Positions 54,097-62,640 of a stretch of 64,000 nucleotides of DNA are shown here, piece after piece; within the stretch, counting starts at the first letter, position 1; each line of letters begins with the position of its first letter. The notes beneath the pieces are model-generated. The model was not told the DNA's origin. It ran no database searches and worked only from the letters and a program-made list of their open reading frames with translations. The DNA is from Prescottella agglutinans (GTDB lineage: Bacteria; Actinomycetota; Actinomycetes; Mycobacteriales; Mycobacteriaceae): contig NZ_RKLP01000001.1 in the NCBI RefSeq assembly GCF_004011865.1, positions 1 through 64,000 on the forward strand, in the 5' to 3' direction. A program made the translations under genes and the position numbers.

Positions 54097-55201
54097 CCAG
54101 CCGCACCGACGAGCCGCCGTCCGGGTAGAACTCGGCGATGCTGAGCGACGCGAGATCCAGGTGTAGGCGGTACAGCAGCGACGGGCCCACGCCGAGCGCG
54201 ATCTGCAGCAGCGTCTTGATCGGCGTCACGTGGGTGACCACGAGGATGTTCGCCCCGGCGTAGGCGGCGGTCAGGTCGTCACGGACGGCCTCGATCCGCG
54301 CCCGCACCTCGTCGAAACTCTCGCCCTCGGGTGGACGCACCGCCGTGTCCGACAGCCAGCGGCTGTGCAGGTCCGGGTCGCGCTGCTGGGCCTCGGCGAA
54401 CGTCAGGCCCTCCCACTTGCCGAAGTCCGTCTCGGTGAGCCCCTCGTGGACCGTGACCGGCATCCCGAGCGCGCCGGCCGCCGCCTCTGCGGTCTCCCGG
54501 GCGCGGCCGAGCGGCGACGACACCACTGCCGCGATCGCACCCTTGGACGCGATCCGCTCGGCCGCCGCGCGCGCCTGGGCGCGGCCGTACTCGGTCAGCG
54601 GCGGGTTCCCGCGACCGGAATACCGCCGTTCGATCGACAGCTCCGTCTGCCCGTGCCGCAACAACAGCATCCGGGTCGGGGCGCCGACGGCACCCGTCCA
54701 GCCCGGCGCCGCGGCGGCGGCCGGCGCCGCCGATGCGGCCGGTGCGGCTTCTGTGGTCCCCTCGTCGGCGGCGACGCCCTCCGTGATCGCGTCCTCGCCG
54801 TCCATCGCCTCGTTCGCGAGGCGGTCGGCGTGCGAGTTCTCGCTGCGCGGAATCCACGTGTAGGTCACCCGCGCGAACGATCCGGCCAGCTCCCGCGCCC
54901 GCTGCGCCAGCGGAATCATGTCGGGATGCTTGATCTTCCACCGGCCCGACATCTGCTCCACGACGAGCTTGGAGTCCATCCGCACGTCCACCTCGTGCGC
55001 GCCGAGGTCGCGGGCCGCGGTCAGGCCCGCGATCAGACCGCGGTACTCGGCGACGTTGTTGGTGGCGATGCCGACGGACTCACGGCGCTCGGCGAGGACA
55101 CGACCGCGGTCCGCATCGAACACCACCGCGCCGTAGCCGGCCGGGCCCGGGTTGCCCCGGGATCCACCGTCGGCCTCGACGACGACCCGGCTCTGGGTCA
55201 C
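54074..55201 (-). CDS. Bifunctional RNase H / histidine phosphatase
   Basis: This 375-residue fusion resembles mycobacterial Rv2228c. The N-terminal RNase HI domain (1-135) starts VVVEADGGSRGNPG; the metal ligands Asp11, Glu52, Asp76 and Asp126 are all present. An Ala-rich linker (about 145-172) leads to a histidine phosphatase/CobC-type domain (about 177-375) with LLLRHGQTE (His183), SSPLGRARETAEAA and LVVTHVTPIK. GTG 55199-55201 overlaps the stop of the zinc-ribbon gene. The phosphatase half of such proteins can act as alpha-ribazole phosphatase, which fits the cobalamin genes in the window. RNase H would remove RNA-DNA hybrids. Confidence 0.93.
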   Translation of the reverse strand: MTQSRVVVEADGGSRGNPGPAGYGAVVFDADRGRVLAERRESVGIATNNVAEYRGLIAGLTAARDLGAHEVDVRMDSKLVVEQMSGRWKIKHPDMIPLAQRARELAGSFARVTYTWIPRSENSHADRLANEAMDGEDAITEGVAADEGTTEAAPAASAAPAAAAAPGWTGAVGAPTRMLLLRHGQTELSIERRYSGRGNPPLTEYGRAQARAAAERIASKGAIAAVVSSPLGRARETAEAAAGALGMPVTVHEGLTETDFGKWEGLTFAEAQQRDPDLHSRWLSDTAVRPPEGESFDEVRARIEAVRDDLTAAYAGANILVVTHVTPIKTLLQIALGVGPSLLYRLHLDLASLSIAEFYPDGGSSVRLVNDTSHL

Positions 55202-55935
55202 AGACCGGATTCCTTGGTGCGCACCATGATTGCGCTGCACTCGGGGCACCGCACGACGACGTCGGCGGGCGTGGCCGCGATGCGGGCGATCTCGCCACGG
55301 TCGATCTCGATGCGGCACGCGCCGCAGCGGCGGGCCTGCAGCAACGCCGCCCCGACGCCCCGCTGCTCGCGCTGCTTCTCGTAGATGGCCAGCAGCTCGT
55401 CCGGGAACAGCCCGACCAGGGCCGCGCGGTCGGTGTCGCACCGCTCCTGCGTCTTCTCCAGGTCGGCGACCGCGTCGTCGCGGCGACGCTCGGCGTCGAT
55501 CAGCTCGTCCTCGGCCTGGGTCAGTCGTGCACCGGCGTGGTCGTGGTCGGCCTGCGAGGCCTCCCGACGCTCCATCACCTCGAGCAGCTCGTCCTCGAGG
55601 ACGCTCTGCCGGCGCTCCAGGCTGCCGAGCTCGTGCTGGAGTTCCGACAGCTGCTTCGGGGCCAGGGTTCCGCCCTCGAGCAGCTTCTTGTCGCGCGCCT
55701 CGCGCTGGCGGACGGCGTCCACCTCGCCCTCGAGCTTCTTGATGTCGCGGTCCAGGTCGTCGAGCACGATCTCCACGGCCACCGACGCGTCCTTACGGGA
55801 GACCCGCTCGGCTTCGAGGCGCTCCACCTCCTGCTGCTCGGGCAGCGTCGAGCGACGGTGCGCGAGCCGTGCCAGCTCGGTGTCCACACCGGCGAGCTGG
55901 AGAAGCTTGGACTGCACTGAGGGATCGACGTTCAC
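55198..55935 (-). CDS. Coiled-coil zinc-ribbon protein (C4-type)
   Basis: This 245-residue protein has a long coiled coil (about 25-180, rich in Glu, Lys, Arg and Leu) and a C-terminal zinc ribbon with CGAC and CPEC pairs near 203-232. The family is conserved in actinobacteria (Rv2229c) and often annotated as a nucleic-acid-binding C4 zinc-ribbon protein. The GTG start is at 55933-55935. It overlaps the RNase H/phosphatase gene by 4 bp (GTGA), pointing to coupled translation. Similar proteins have been linked to tethering in bacterial division or RNA processing, but the role here is unproven. Confidence 0.88.
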   Translation of the reverse strand: MNVDPSVQSKLLQLAGVDTELARLAHRRSTLPEQQEVERLEAERVSRKDASVAVEIVLDDLDRDIKKLEGEVDAVRQREARDKKLLEGGTLAPKQLSELQHELGSLERRQSVLEDELLEVMERREASQADHDHAGARLTQAEDELIDAERRRDDAVADLEKTQERCDTDRAALVGLFPDELLAIYEKQREQRGVGAALLQARRCGACRIEIDRGEIARIAATPADVVVRCPECSAIMVRTKESGL

Positions 55936-56034
55936 GCGTGGAAGCTCCTGCTGTGTTCTTGTTCTTCAGGGGTGCTCGGACGGCCCGAGATCAGACGTCA
56001 ACCGTACCCCCGAAAACACCCGGCACCGACCACA

Positions 56035-57168
56035 TCAGTGACAGGCCACGGTCCACGGGTCGGTCCGCAGCTCCGTCACCCGCACGTCCCAACCGTCGAC
56101 GCCGGCGAACCGTTCGTCGAGCACCTCCTTGGCCTGCGCGCACCACGGCTGCTCGCTGGCCCAGTGCGCGACGTCGACCAGTGCCGGACCGCCCTTGCGC
56201 AGGTGCTCGTCGGCCGGGTGGTGTCGCAGGTCGGCCGTCACGTAGGCGTCGGCGCCGAGCTTGGAGACGGTGTCGAGCAGCGAGTCGCCCGACCCGCCGC
56301 ACACCGCGACCGTGCGGACGACCCGCTCGGGGTCGCCGGCCGCCCGCACCCCCCACTCGGTGCGGGGCAGCGCCGACGCCACCCGCGCGGTGAACTCGCG
56401 CAGCGTCTGCGGCTGCGGCAGCGCGCCGATGCGGCCGAGGCCGCGGCGGCCCGGGAAATCGGCCGTCTCGAAGACGTCGAACGCCGGCTCCTCGTACGGG
56501 TGCGCGGCGCGCAGTGCGGACAGGATCCGCGTCCGAGCCGGCCTCGGAGCGATCACCTCGACCCGGTCCTCGACGACCGCCTCGAGGTCGCCGACCGACC
56601 CGAGCGTGGGGTTCGCCCCGGCGAGCGGACGGAACTGGCCCTCGCCGGTCACGGTCCAGCTGCACTCCCGGTAGTCACCGAGCTCGCCGGCACCGGCGTC
56701 GAACAGCGCCGCGCGCACCCGGGCGGCGTCGGCGGTCGGCACCATCACCACCCACTTGTCGGTGACGGTGTCGGGGATCGGGATCAGCGGCCGGGTGTCG
56801 ACCAGCCCCAGCGCCGCGGCGAGCGCGTCGGACACCCCCGGATCGGCCCGGTCGGCGTTGGTGTGCGCGCTGTAGAGGGCGCAGCCGCCGCGGATCAGCC
56901 GGTGCAGCAGCGCCCCCTTGGGGGTGTGCGCGCCGACGGTGTCGACGCCGCGCAGCAGCAGCGGGTGATGCACCAGCAACAGTTGGGCCCCCGAGGCGAG
57001 CGCCTCGTCCACGACCGCGGCGGTCGCGTCGACCGCGACGACGACCTTGCGCACCTCGTCCGCGGGGTCGCCGGCCACGAGCCCCACGGAGTCCCACGAC
57101 TCGGCGAGCGCCGGCGGGTACGCGGCCTCGAGCGCGGCGATCACATCGGCAAGTCGTGGCGCGGTCAC
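56035..57168 (-). CDS. Nif3-like dinuclear metal center hexameric protein
   Basis: This 377-residue protein of the NIF3/DUF34 family has [14 protein letters not shown] and [12 protein letters not shown] (metal-binding histidines and Asp) in the N-terminal half. A CutA-like insert lies about 125-230, and [17 protein letters not shown] and DVAHWASE are in the C-terminal half. The start is GTG 57166-57168, overlapping the cobC stop. Members have been proposed to act as GTP cyclohydrolase-like enzymes or metal insertases. The orthologue in mycobacteria is Rv2230c. The co-operon with cobC is conserved, but a cobalamin role is not shown. Confidence 0.9.
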   Translation of the reverse strand: MTAPRLADVIAALEAAYPPALAESWDSVGLVAGDPADEVRKVVVAVDATAAVVDEALASGAQLLLVHHPLLLRGVDTVGAHTPKGALLHRLIRGGCALYSAHTNADRADPGVSDALAAALGLVDTRPLIPIPDTVTDKWVVMVPTADAARVRAALFDAGAGELGDYRECSWTVTGEGQFRPLAGANPTLGSVGDLEAVVEDRVEVIAPRPARTRILSALRAAHPYEEPAFDVFETADFPGRRGLGRIGALPQPQTLREFTARVASALPRTEWGVRAAGDPERVVRTVAVCGGSGDSLLDTVSKLGADAYVTADLRHHPADEHLRKGGPALVDVAHWASEQPWCAQAKEVLDERFAGVDGWDVRVTELRTDPWTVACH

Positions 57169-58211
57169 AGGATCTCCCTCATCGTCGTGATCAATCGTTC
57201 GGTCATCGTTCGCGGCCGCACCGCGATCCGCAGGAAGTCCGGGCCCAGGCCCGGGAAGGTGTCGCAGCGGCGCACCGCGATCCCCCGCGCCCGCAGATGC
57301 GCGCGCATACGTACGCCGTCGGGCAGGCGGAGCAGCAGGAACGGTGCCGCCGCCGGTGTGTGCACCTCGATGCCGGCGTCGCGCAGCAGTGCGACGGCGA
57401 CCGCGCGGTCGGCGGCGATCCGCCGCGCCTTCTCCCCCGCCTCCGCGACGGCGGCGGGTTCGCTGCACGCGGCGATCGCCTCGAGTTGCAGGCTGCCGAC
57501 CGGCCAGTGCGGGCGGCCGACCGTCAGCCGCGCCAGGACGTCGGGGGCGCCGAGGGCGTACCCGCAGCGCAGCCCCGCGAGCGCCCACGTCTTCGTCAGG
57601 CTGCGCAGCACCAGGACGTCGGGCAGCGGGCGACCGGCCACCGACTCGGGTTCCCCCGGCACCGCGTCCATGAACGCCTCGTCGACCACCAGGATCCGGC
57701 CGGGGCGGCGCAGCGCGAGCACGTCGGCGGCGGGATGCAGCACCGACGTCGGATTGGTCGGGTTGCCGAGCACGACGAGGTCGGCGGACTCGGGCACCGC
57801 CGACGGATCCAGCCGATGCGAGTCGTCGAGGACGACGTGCGTCACCGGGACACCGGCCTCGCGCAGAGCCAGTTCGGGCTCGGTGAACGACGGGTGGATC
57901 AGCGCGGCCTCGCCCACCCCGAGTCGCGGCAGCATCGCGAACCCCTCGGCACCGCCCGCGAGCGGCAGCACCTCGTCGGGGGTGCGACCGTGCCGGGCCG
58001 CGACCTGCTCACGTGCCCGCCGGTCCGCCTCCGCGGCCGGGTACCGGCCGAGCCCGGCCAGCGCGTCGGCGAGCCTGCGCCGCAACCACTCCGGCGGGCC
58101 GTCGCCCTGCACGTTGACCGCGAAGTCGAGCAGTCCGGGCCCCGCCTCGGCGTCGCCGTGGTGCCGGAGCAGCGCGAGCGCGTCGAGCGCCGGTCCCGAA
58201 CCGATTTCCAT
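57165..58211 (-). CDS. cobC: CobC-type PLP aminotransferase/decarboxylase (Rv2231c-like)
   Basis: This 348-residue fold-type I PLP enzyme, histidinol-phosphate aminotransferase-like, has [14 protein letters not shown], the NPTNPTS motif (151-157), [12 protein letters not shown] and the Schiff-base Lys207 in [16 protein letters not shown]. Annotated as cobC in mycobacteria, it is expected to give the aminopropanol phosphate unit or a related amine for cobalamin assembly, acting with CobD. ATG 58209-58211 was selected because upstream residues do not resemble the family. It overlaps the Nif3-like gene. True substrate, L-threonine phosphate or histidinol phosphate, cannot be told from sequence alone. 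Confidence 0.85.
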   Translation of the reverse strand: MEIGSGPALDALALLRHHGDAEAGPGLLDFAVNVQGDGPPEWLRRRLADALAGLGRYPAAEADRRAREQVAARHGRTPDEVLPLAGGAEGFAMLPRLGVGEAALIHPSFTEPELALREAGVPVTHVVLDDSHRLDPSAVPESADLVVLGNPTNPTSVLHPAADVLALRRPGRILVVDEAFMDAVPGEPESVAGRPLPDVLVLRSLTKTWALAGLRCGYALGAPDVLARLTVGRPHWPVGSLQLEAIAACSEPAAVAEAGEKARRIAADRAVAVALLRDAGIEVHTPAAAPFLLLRLPDGVRMRAHLRARGIAVRRCDTFPGLGPDFLRIAVRPRTMTERLITTMREIL

Positions 58212-58285
58212 AGCCGTCGAGCCTACGGCGCGCACCGGCGAATCCCGGACCGGGCGTCCGCGGACGAGGACCGCACAATGGAACG

Positions 58286-58966
58286 GTGACGTCTTCCCCA
58301 TCCGATCCCCTCGCTCCCGTGATGCTGTTCGACCTGGACGGCACCCTCACCGACTCGGCCCTCGGCATCCACAACGGGTTCCGGCACGCCCTCGCGGCGG
58401 TCGGTCGACCCGAGCCGACCGCGGAGATGCTCGCGACCGTGATCGGCCCGCCGCTCATGGACTCGATGCGGGCCATGGGCCTGGACGAGACGGCCACCGC
58501 GGGCGCGCTGGCCGCGTACTTCGAGCGGTACGACGCCGTCGGCTGGGCCGAGAACGAGGTGTACGACGGCGTCGCGGAGATGCTGACGCTGGCCCGGGAC
58601 ACCGGCGCCCGGCTCGCGGTCGCGACGTCGAAGACCGAGAAGTTCGCGGTCCGCATCCTCGAGCACTTCGGTCTCGCCGGTTACTTCGAGGTCATCGGCG
58701 GCGCCAGTTCCGACGGCTCACGCCGCGCCAAGGCGGACGTGATCGAGCACGTCCTCGGCGGGCTGGGACTGCCGGCGACGGCGGGCGGCACCGCCGACGT
58801 CGTGATGATCGGCGACCGCGAGCACGACGTCCACGGCGCCCGGCACTGGGGCATCCCGACGGTGTTCGTCGAGTGGGGTTACGGCTCCACCGCGGAGGCG
58901 CAGGGCGCGCGCTGGTCGGCGCCGACGGTCCCGGACCTCGCCCGGATCCTCACGCGGGCGGCCTGA
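58286..58966 (+). CDS. HAD-superfamily phosphatase/kinase-like protein (PtkA/Gph-like)
   Basis: This 226-residue HAD hydrolase has motif I LFDLDGTLTDSALG (nucleophile Asp near 13), motif II AVATSKTE, the lysine in motif III near AKADVIEHVLGG, and motif IV MIGDREHDVHGA. Its position directly upstream of ptpA matches Rv2232, named PtkA as a tyrosine kinase in M. tuberculosis despite the HAD fold. Phosphoglycolate-phosphatase activity is equally plausible. The start is GTG 58286, 6 nt after a CACAAT box. The stop is 1 bp before the ptpA start. Confidence 0.88.
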   Translation: MTSSPSDPLAPVMLFDLDGTLTDSALGIHNGFRHALAAVGRPEPTAEMLATVIGPPLMDSMRAMGLDETATAGALAAYFERYDAVGWAENEVYDGVAEMLTLARDTGARLAVATSKTEKFAVRILEHFGLAGYFEVIGGASSDGSRRAKADVIEHVLGGLGLPATAGGTADVVMIGDREHDVHGARHWGIPTVFVEWGYGSTAEAQGARWSAPTVPDLARILTRAA

Positions 58967-58967
58967 G

Positions 58968-59429
58968 ATGGGCATGATTCACGTCACGTTCGTGTGCACC
59001 GGCAACATCTGCCGCTCGCCGATGGCGGAGCGGATGTTCGCCGAGCACGTACGCCGCGCCGGTCTCGACGACCGGGTCCGGGTGACCAGCGCCGGCACCC
59101 ACGGGTACCACGTCGGCGACGGCGCCGATCCGCGCACCGACAAGGTGCTCGAGGCCGCCGGCTACCCGACCGGGCACCGCGCCGCGCAGGTCGACGACGA
59201 CCACCTGGCCGCCGACCTGGTGGTTCCGCTGGACCGCGGGCACGACCGGATCCTCGCCCGACTCGGCGTCCCCGACGACCGGCGCCGACTGCTGCGCAGC
59301 TTCGACCCGGACGCGGACGGCGATTCGGTGCCCGACCCGTACTACGGCGACATCACCGATTTCGAGTTGGTGCGCGACCAGATCGAGGCCGCCGTGCCGG
59401 GCCTGCTGGCCTGGGTGCGCGAGAACTGA
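58968..59429 (+). CDS. ptpA: Low-molecular-weight protein tyrosine phosphatase
   Basis: This 153-residue LMW-PTP dephosphorylates phosphotyrosine. The P-loop is CTGNICRS (Cys10 nucleophile, Arg16), and the general-acid aspartate is in DPYYGD near residue 125. The start ATG is at 58968, 1 bp after the HAD gene stop, so the two are co-expressed. In M. tuberculosis PtpA is secreted and acts on host proteins; no signal peptide is present there or here. In this likely environmental organism a housekeeping role is inferred. Confidence 0.93.
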   Translation: MGMIHVTFVCTGNICRSPMAERMFAEHVRRAGLDDRVRVTSAGTHGYHVGDGADPRTDKVLEAAGYPTGHRAAQVDDDHLAADLVVPLDRGHDRILARLGVPDDRRRLLRSFDPDADGDSVPDPYYGDITDFELVRDQIEAAVPGLLAWVREN

Positions 59430-59445
59430 GCCGCCGGCGAGCCAG

Positions 59446-59451
59446 TACCGT
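59446..59451 (+). promoter_or_regulatory. TANNNT -10 box for the SURF1 gene
   Basis: TACCGT lies 7 nt before the GTG at 59459 and no ribosome site is present. Confidence 0.45.
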
Positions 59452-59458
59452 GGTAGGC

Positions 59459-60421
59459 GTGCGAAGGCTGACGTTTCTGTTGCGACCCGGCTGGCTGGCG
59501 TTGGCAGCCGTCGTGGCCGGTTTCGCCTTCATGTGCTTCACGGTGCTGGCGCCGTGGCAGCTGGGCAAGAACACGAGGACTTCGGAGCGCAACGGGCTGC
59601 TCGAGCAGTCCATCAACGCCGACGCGGTCCCGATCGACTCCGTTCTCGGCGGGACCGGTCCCATGCCGCAGGACGAGTGGCGCAAGGTCCTCGCGACGGG
59701 CACCTACCTGCCCGACAGCGACCTGCTCGTGCGCCTGCGTTCGGTCGAGGAGGCGCCCGCCTACGAGGTGCTCACGCCGCTCGCCCTGAACGGCGGGCAG
59801 ACACTGCTCGTCAACCGCGGCTATGTGCGCCCGGTCCAGGGCACCGAGGCGCCGCCCATCCCGGCCGCGCCCGCCGGTGAGGTGACGCTCGAGGGCCGCG
59901 TTCGCATGTCCGAGGGCACGGTCGAGGGCAAGGATCCGATCACCGAGGCCGGCGCCAAGCAGGTGTACTTCATCGACTCGGGTCAGATCGGGCAGTTCAT
60001 CGGGACCGACCTGGTCAACGGGTACCTGCAGCTCGACGCCGACCAGCCGGGCGGGCTCGGCACCATTCCGCTGCCCCAGCTCGACGCCGGGCCGTACCTG
60101 TCGTACGGCCTGCAGTGGCTCGCGTTCGGCATCATGGCGCCGCTGGGTCTGGCCTACTTCGTCCGCGCCGAGCTTCGTGAGCGCCGGAAGGCGCGCGACG
60201 CCACCACGGCCGCGGCGGCGGCCGCAGCGCCCCCCGAGGAGGCGCCCGAACCGGATCCGGAGCCGACGGCCACCGCACCCGCGGAACCCGAGACGCCGAC
60301 GCCGAGCGACGACTTCCAGCTGCCGACCCGCAAGGGAGTGTTCAAGAAGTCCAAGGCTCCGGCCGCTCCGCTGAGCGAATCGCAGGCGAAGCTGGCCGAT
60401 CGGTACGGCAGACAACGCTGA
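59459..60421 (+). CDS. SURF1-family cytochrome c oxidase assembly protein
   Basis: This 320-residue membrane protein has one N-terminal helix (about 9-32, WLALAAVVAGFAFMCFTVLA), an extracellular SURF1 domain with LGKNTRTSERNGLLEQ and TLLVNRGYVRPV, a second helix (about 205-226, LQWLAFGIMAPLGLAYF), and a long Ala/Pro/Glu-rich cytoplasmic tail. SURF1 helps insert heme A into the oxidase. The tail of about 90 residues is longer than in most bacterial SURF1 proteins. The start is GTG 59459 by the TACCGT spacing. The position after ptpA matches Rv2235. Confidence 0.9.
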   Translation: MRRLTFLLRPGWLALAAVVAGFAFMCFTVLAPWQLGKNTRTSERNGLLEQSINADAVPIDSVLGGTGPMPQDEWRKVLATGTYLPDSDLLVRLRSVEEAPAYEVLTPLALNGGQTLLVNRGYVRPVQGTEAPPIPAAPAGEVTLEGRVRMSEGTVEGKDPITEAGAKQVYFIDSGQIGQFIGTDLVNGYLQLDADQPGGLGTIPLPQLDAGPYLSYGLQWLAFGIMAPLGLAYFVRAELRERRKARDATTAAAAAAAPPEEAPEPDPEPTATAPAEPETPTPSDDFQLPTRKGVFKKSKAPAAPLSESQAKLADRYGRQR

Positions 60422-60446
60422 GCGCGGCCCGTCCGACGCGACGCCC

Positions 60447-60452
60447 TATGCT
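60447..60452 (+). promoter_or_regulatory. TANNNT -10 box for the 123-aa gene
   Basis: TATGCT lies 6 nt before the ATG at 60459. Confidence 0.5.
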
Positions 60453-60458
60453 CGCGGC

Positions 60459-60830
60459 ATGAAGGGTGCCAGGGCGGCCTCCGTCGCCGCCGCGATCGCA
60501 TTGGTGGTTCTCCCGCTCGGTATCGGCGTGACCGTCGCCGTGCGTGCCGCGCAGCAGGGCAAGGACCTCCAGGCATGGCCGCTGGTCCTGCTGTGGGTGC
60601 TCTACGCATCGTTCATCGCGGTGGTCGCGTTCCGGATACTGCGGCGCACCGCGGTCACCGAGGCGGCCGAGGCGCTGGCGCAGGCCCGCCGCGACGACGA
60701 CGCCCGCGTCCTCGATCAGATTCCGGCACCTCCCAGGACGACGCGGATCCGCCTCGACGACCTCGACGATCCGGAGGCGATGCGTCTGCTCGCCTACAAC
60801 GTCGAACTCTCCCGATTGCACGCCGACTGA
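60459..60830 (+). CDS. Two-helix membrane protein, 123 aa, unknown function
   Basis: The protein has two transmembrane helices (about 9-29 and 42-60) and a cytoplasmic alpha-helical tail with VTEAAEALAQARRDDDARVL and the acidic LDDLDDPEAMRLL. The start ATG is 6 nt after a TATGCT box and no ribosome binding site is seen. It lies between SURF1 and the convergent cobD gene. The family is not recognised. A similar small protein at this place in relatives is plausible but I cannot confirm it. Confidence 0.75.
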   Translation: MKGARAASVAAAIALVVLPLGIGVTVAVRAAQQGKDLQAWPLVLLWVLYASFIAVVAFRILRRTAVTEAAEALAQARRDDDARVLDQIPAPPRTTRIRLDDLDDPEAMRLLAYNVELSRLHAD

Positions 60831-60863
60831 CCGCTCGGGCGCCCGGGATTCATCGCGACCGCG

Positions 60864-61862
60864 TCAGGTGCGCGGCATCCTCCGGCGTCGGCCGAGCGCG
60901 AGGGCCGCGGCGGCCGCCGTGACGGCGGCCCCCGCCTGCACCGCCGACGACAACCGGGCCGCCCGCTCGAGATCCGCGACCACCGGCGCCGGCCCGGAAC
61001 CGAGGGTCGGCCGCATCTCGACACCGTGCGCGTACTCGGTTCGGCCGCCCAACTGCACGCCCAGGGCGCCCGCGGCCGACGCCTCCGCCACCCCCGCGTT
61101 GGGGCTCGGATGCTTCGACGCGTCCCGCCGCCAGGCGTCCAGCGCGCCACGTGCCGACCCGCCGACGACGGGCGCCGCGGCGATCGTGAGCGCCCCGGTG
61201 AGGCGGGCCGGGGCGAGGTTGACCAGGTCGTCCCAGCGGGCCGCCGCCCAGCCGAACCGCGAGTACTTCGCCGACCGATAGCCGATCATCGCGTCGAGGG
61301 TGTTCGAGGCCCGGTACGCGAACAGACCGGGCACGCCGGCCACGGCGCCCCAGAAGAGCGCGCCGACGGTGGCGTCGGAGGTGTTCTCCGCGACGGATTC
61401 CAGGCTGGCACGGGCCAGGCCGTCGGCGTCGAGGACGCTCGGGTCGCGTCCGCACAGCGACGGCAGCAGCGCCCGCGCGGCCTCCAGGTCACCGGCCTCG
61501 AGGTGCCGGGCCATCGTGCGTCCGGTCCCGGCCAGCGAGGTCCCGCCGAGGACCGTCCAGGTGGCCGCCGCGGTCACCGCCGTCTCGCCGAGCCAGCCGA
61601 GGCGCGCGCCGAGGCGGTGCGCCGCGACGCCCCCGGCCGCCGTCGCGCCGACGAGGACCGCGGTGTGCGCGGCACCGGACAGTCGACTGTCCGCGTACGT
61701 CCGCCGCTCCAAGCCCATTGCGGCCAGACCGAATCCGGCGACGGGATGCCACCTCCGCGGATCACCGACGACCCGGTCGGCGGCGTAGCCGATCAGCAGT
61801 CCCGCCGCCCGGGCGGTGGAACGAGAACATCGGGCCGGGAATCGGCGGGCAGAGCGGGACAC
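60864..61862 (-). CDS. cobD: Adenosylcobinamide-phosphate synthase (CbiB/CobD)
   Basis: CobD/CbiB is a membrane enzyme that attaches aminopropanol (phosphate) to adenosylcobyric acid. The roughly 332-residue protein has GLLIGYAADRVVGDPRRWHPVAGFG at the N-terminus (the DPRRxHPV motif), SLESVAENTSDATVGALFW and NTLDAMIGYRSAKYSRFGW. Several hydrophobic helices are evident. The start GTG at 61860-61862 was chosen because it lies near the conserved part and about 7 nt after a TAGAAA-like box; longer upstream sequence is unlike the family. With cobC, cobU, cobT and cobS this completes most of the late cobalamin pathway within 58 kb. Confidence 0.92.
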   Translation of the reverse strand: MSRSARRFPARCSRSTARAAGLLIGYAADRVVGDPRRWHPVAGFGLAAMGLERRTYADSRLSGAAHTAVLVGATAAGGVAAHRLGARLGWLGETAVTAAATWTVLGGTSLAGTGRTMARHLEAGDLEAARALLPSLCGRDPSVLDADGLARASLESVAENTSDATVGALFWGAVAGVPGLFAYRASNTLDAMIGYRSAKYSRFGWAAARWDDLVNLAPARLTGALTIAAAPVVGGSARGALDAWRRDASKHPSPNAGVAEASAAGALGVQLGGRTEYAHGVEMRPTLGSGPAPVVADLERAARLSSAVQAGAAVTAAAAALALGRRRRMPRT

Positions 61863-61968
61863 GACGCTATTTCTACCAATCCTCTGCACCGGGGCGCGCA
61901 CGGAGGCGCGGCAGGGGACGGCCCGGCGCCACGCGCACGCCGCGTCGGGCAGTGGCACCCTCGAAGCC

Positions 61969-62640
61969 ATGCCGACGCGTGCCGAAGCACCGACCGTCCT
62001 GCTCGTCGAGGACGACGACCGTCTCACCGACTTGCTCGACGACCTGCTCTCCGAGGAGGGCTATCGCGTCGACGTGGCCCGGGACGGCCAGACCGGCCTG
62101 CACCGGGGCCTCACCCACCGGTACGACGTCATCGTCCTCGACCGGGGCCTCCCGGTGCGCAACGGCATCGAGGTGCTCCGTGCGCTGCGGCGGCGCGCTG
62201 TCGACACCCCGGTTCTCGTCCTCACCGCACGCGGCACGCTCGACGACCGGGTCGAGGGGCTGGACGCCGGCGCCGAGGACTACCTGGTCAAGCCGTTCGA
62301 GATACCCGAGTTCCTGGCGCGGCTCCGGGCTCTGCGGCGCCGCCGGCTCGACGTCGCGGAGTCGCTTCCCGTCGCGGGCCGGACACTCGACCTCGCGAGC
62401 CGGACGGTGATCGGATCCGATGGCGCCGTCGAGTTGTCGGCCAGCGAGTGCGCACTGCTGGCGGCCCTCGCGCGATCCCCCGGTCAAGTGTTCACCCGCG
62501 GGCAACTCCTCGACGCCGCCTTCGGCGCCGCCGACACCCCGGGCACGGTCGACACGTACGTCCACTACCTCCGCCGCAAACTCGGCCGCGACGTCGTCCG
62601 GACGGTCCGCGGGGTGGGTTACCGGCTGGGGTCGCGATGA
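61969..62640 (+). CDS. OmpR-family response regulator
   Basis: This 223-residue two-component regulator has a receiver domain (about 8-122) with acidic pocket VEDDD, phosphoacceptor Asp58 (VIVLDRG), Thr in VLTARG and Lys108 in YLVKPFE. A winged-helix output domain (about 130-223) contains VELSASECALLAALARSPGQ, GTVDTYVHYLRRKLG and VRTVRGVGYRLG. Start ATG 61969. Its stop overlaps the ATG of the kinase (ATGA), so both proteins are made together. Regulated genes are unknown; a cobD-side role is not implied, since the genes diverge. Confidence 0.94.
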   Translation: MPTRAEAPTVLLVEDDDRLTDLLDDLLSEEGYRVDVARDGQTGLHRGLTHRYDVIVLDRGLPVRNGIEVLRALRRRAVDTPVLVLTARGTLDDRVEGLDAGAEDYLVKPFEIPEFLARLRALRRRRLDVAESLPVAGRTLDLASRTVIGSDGAVELSASECALLAALARSPGQVFTRGQLLDAAFGAADTPGTVDTYVHYLRRKLGRDVVRTVRGVGYRLGSR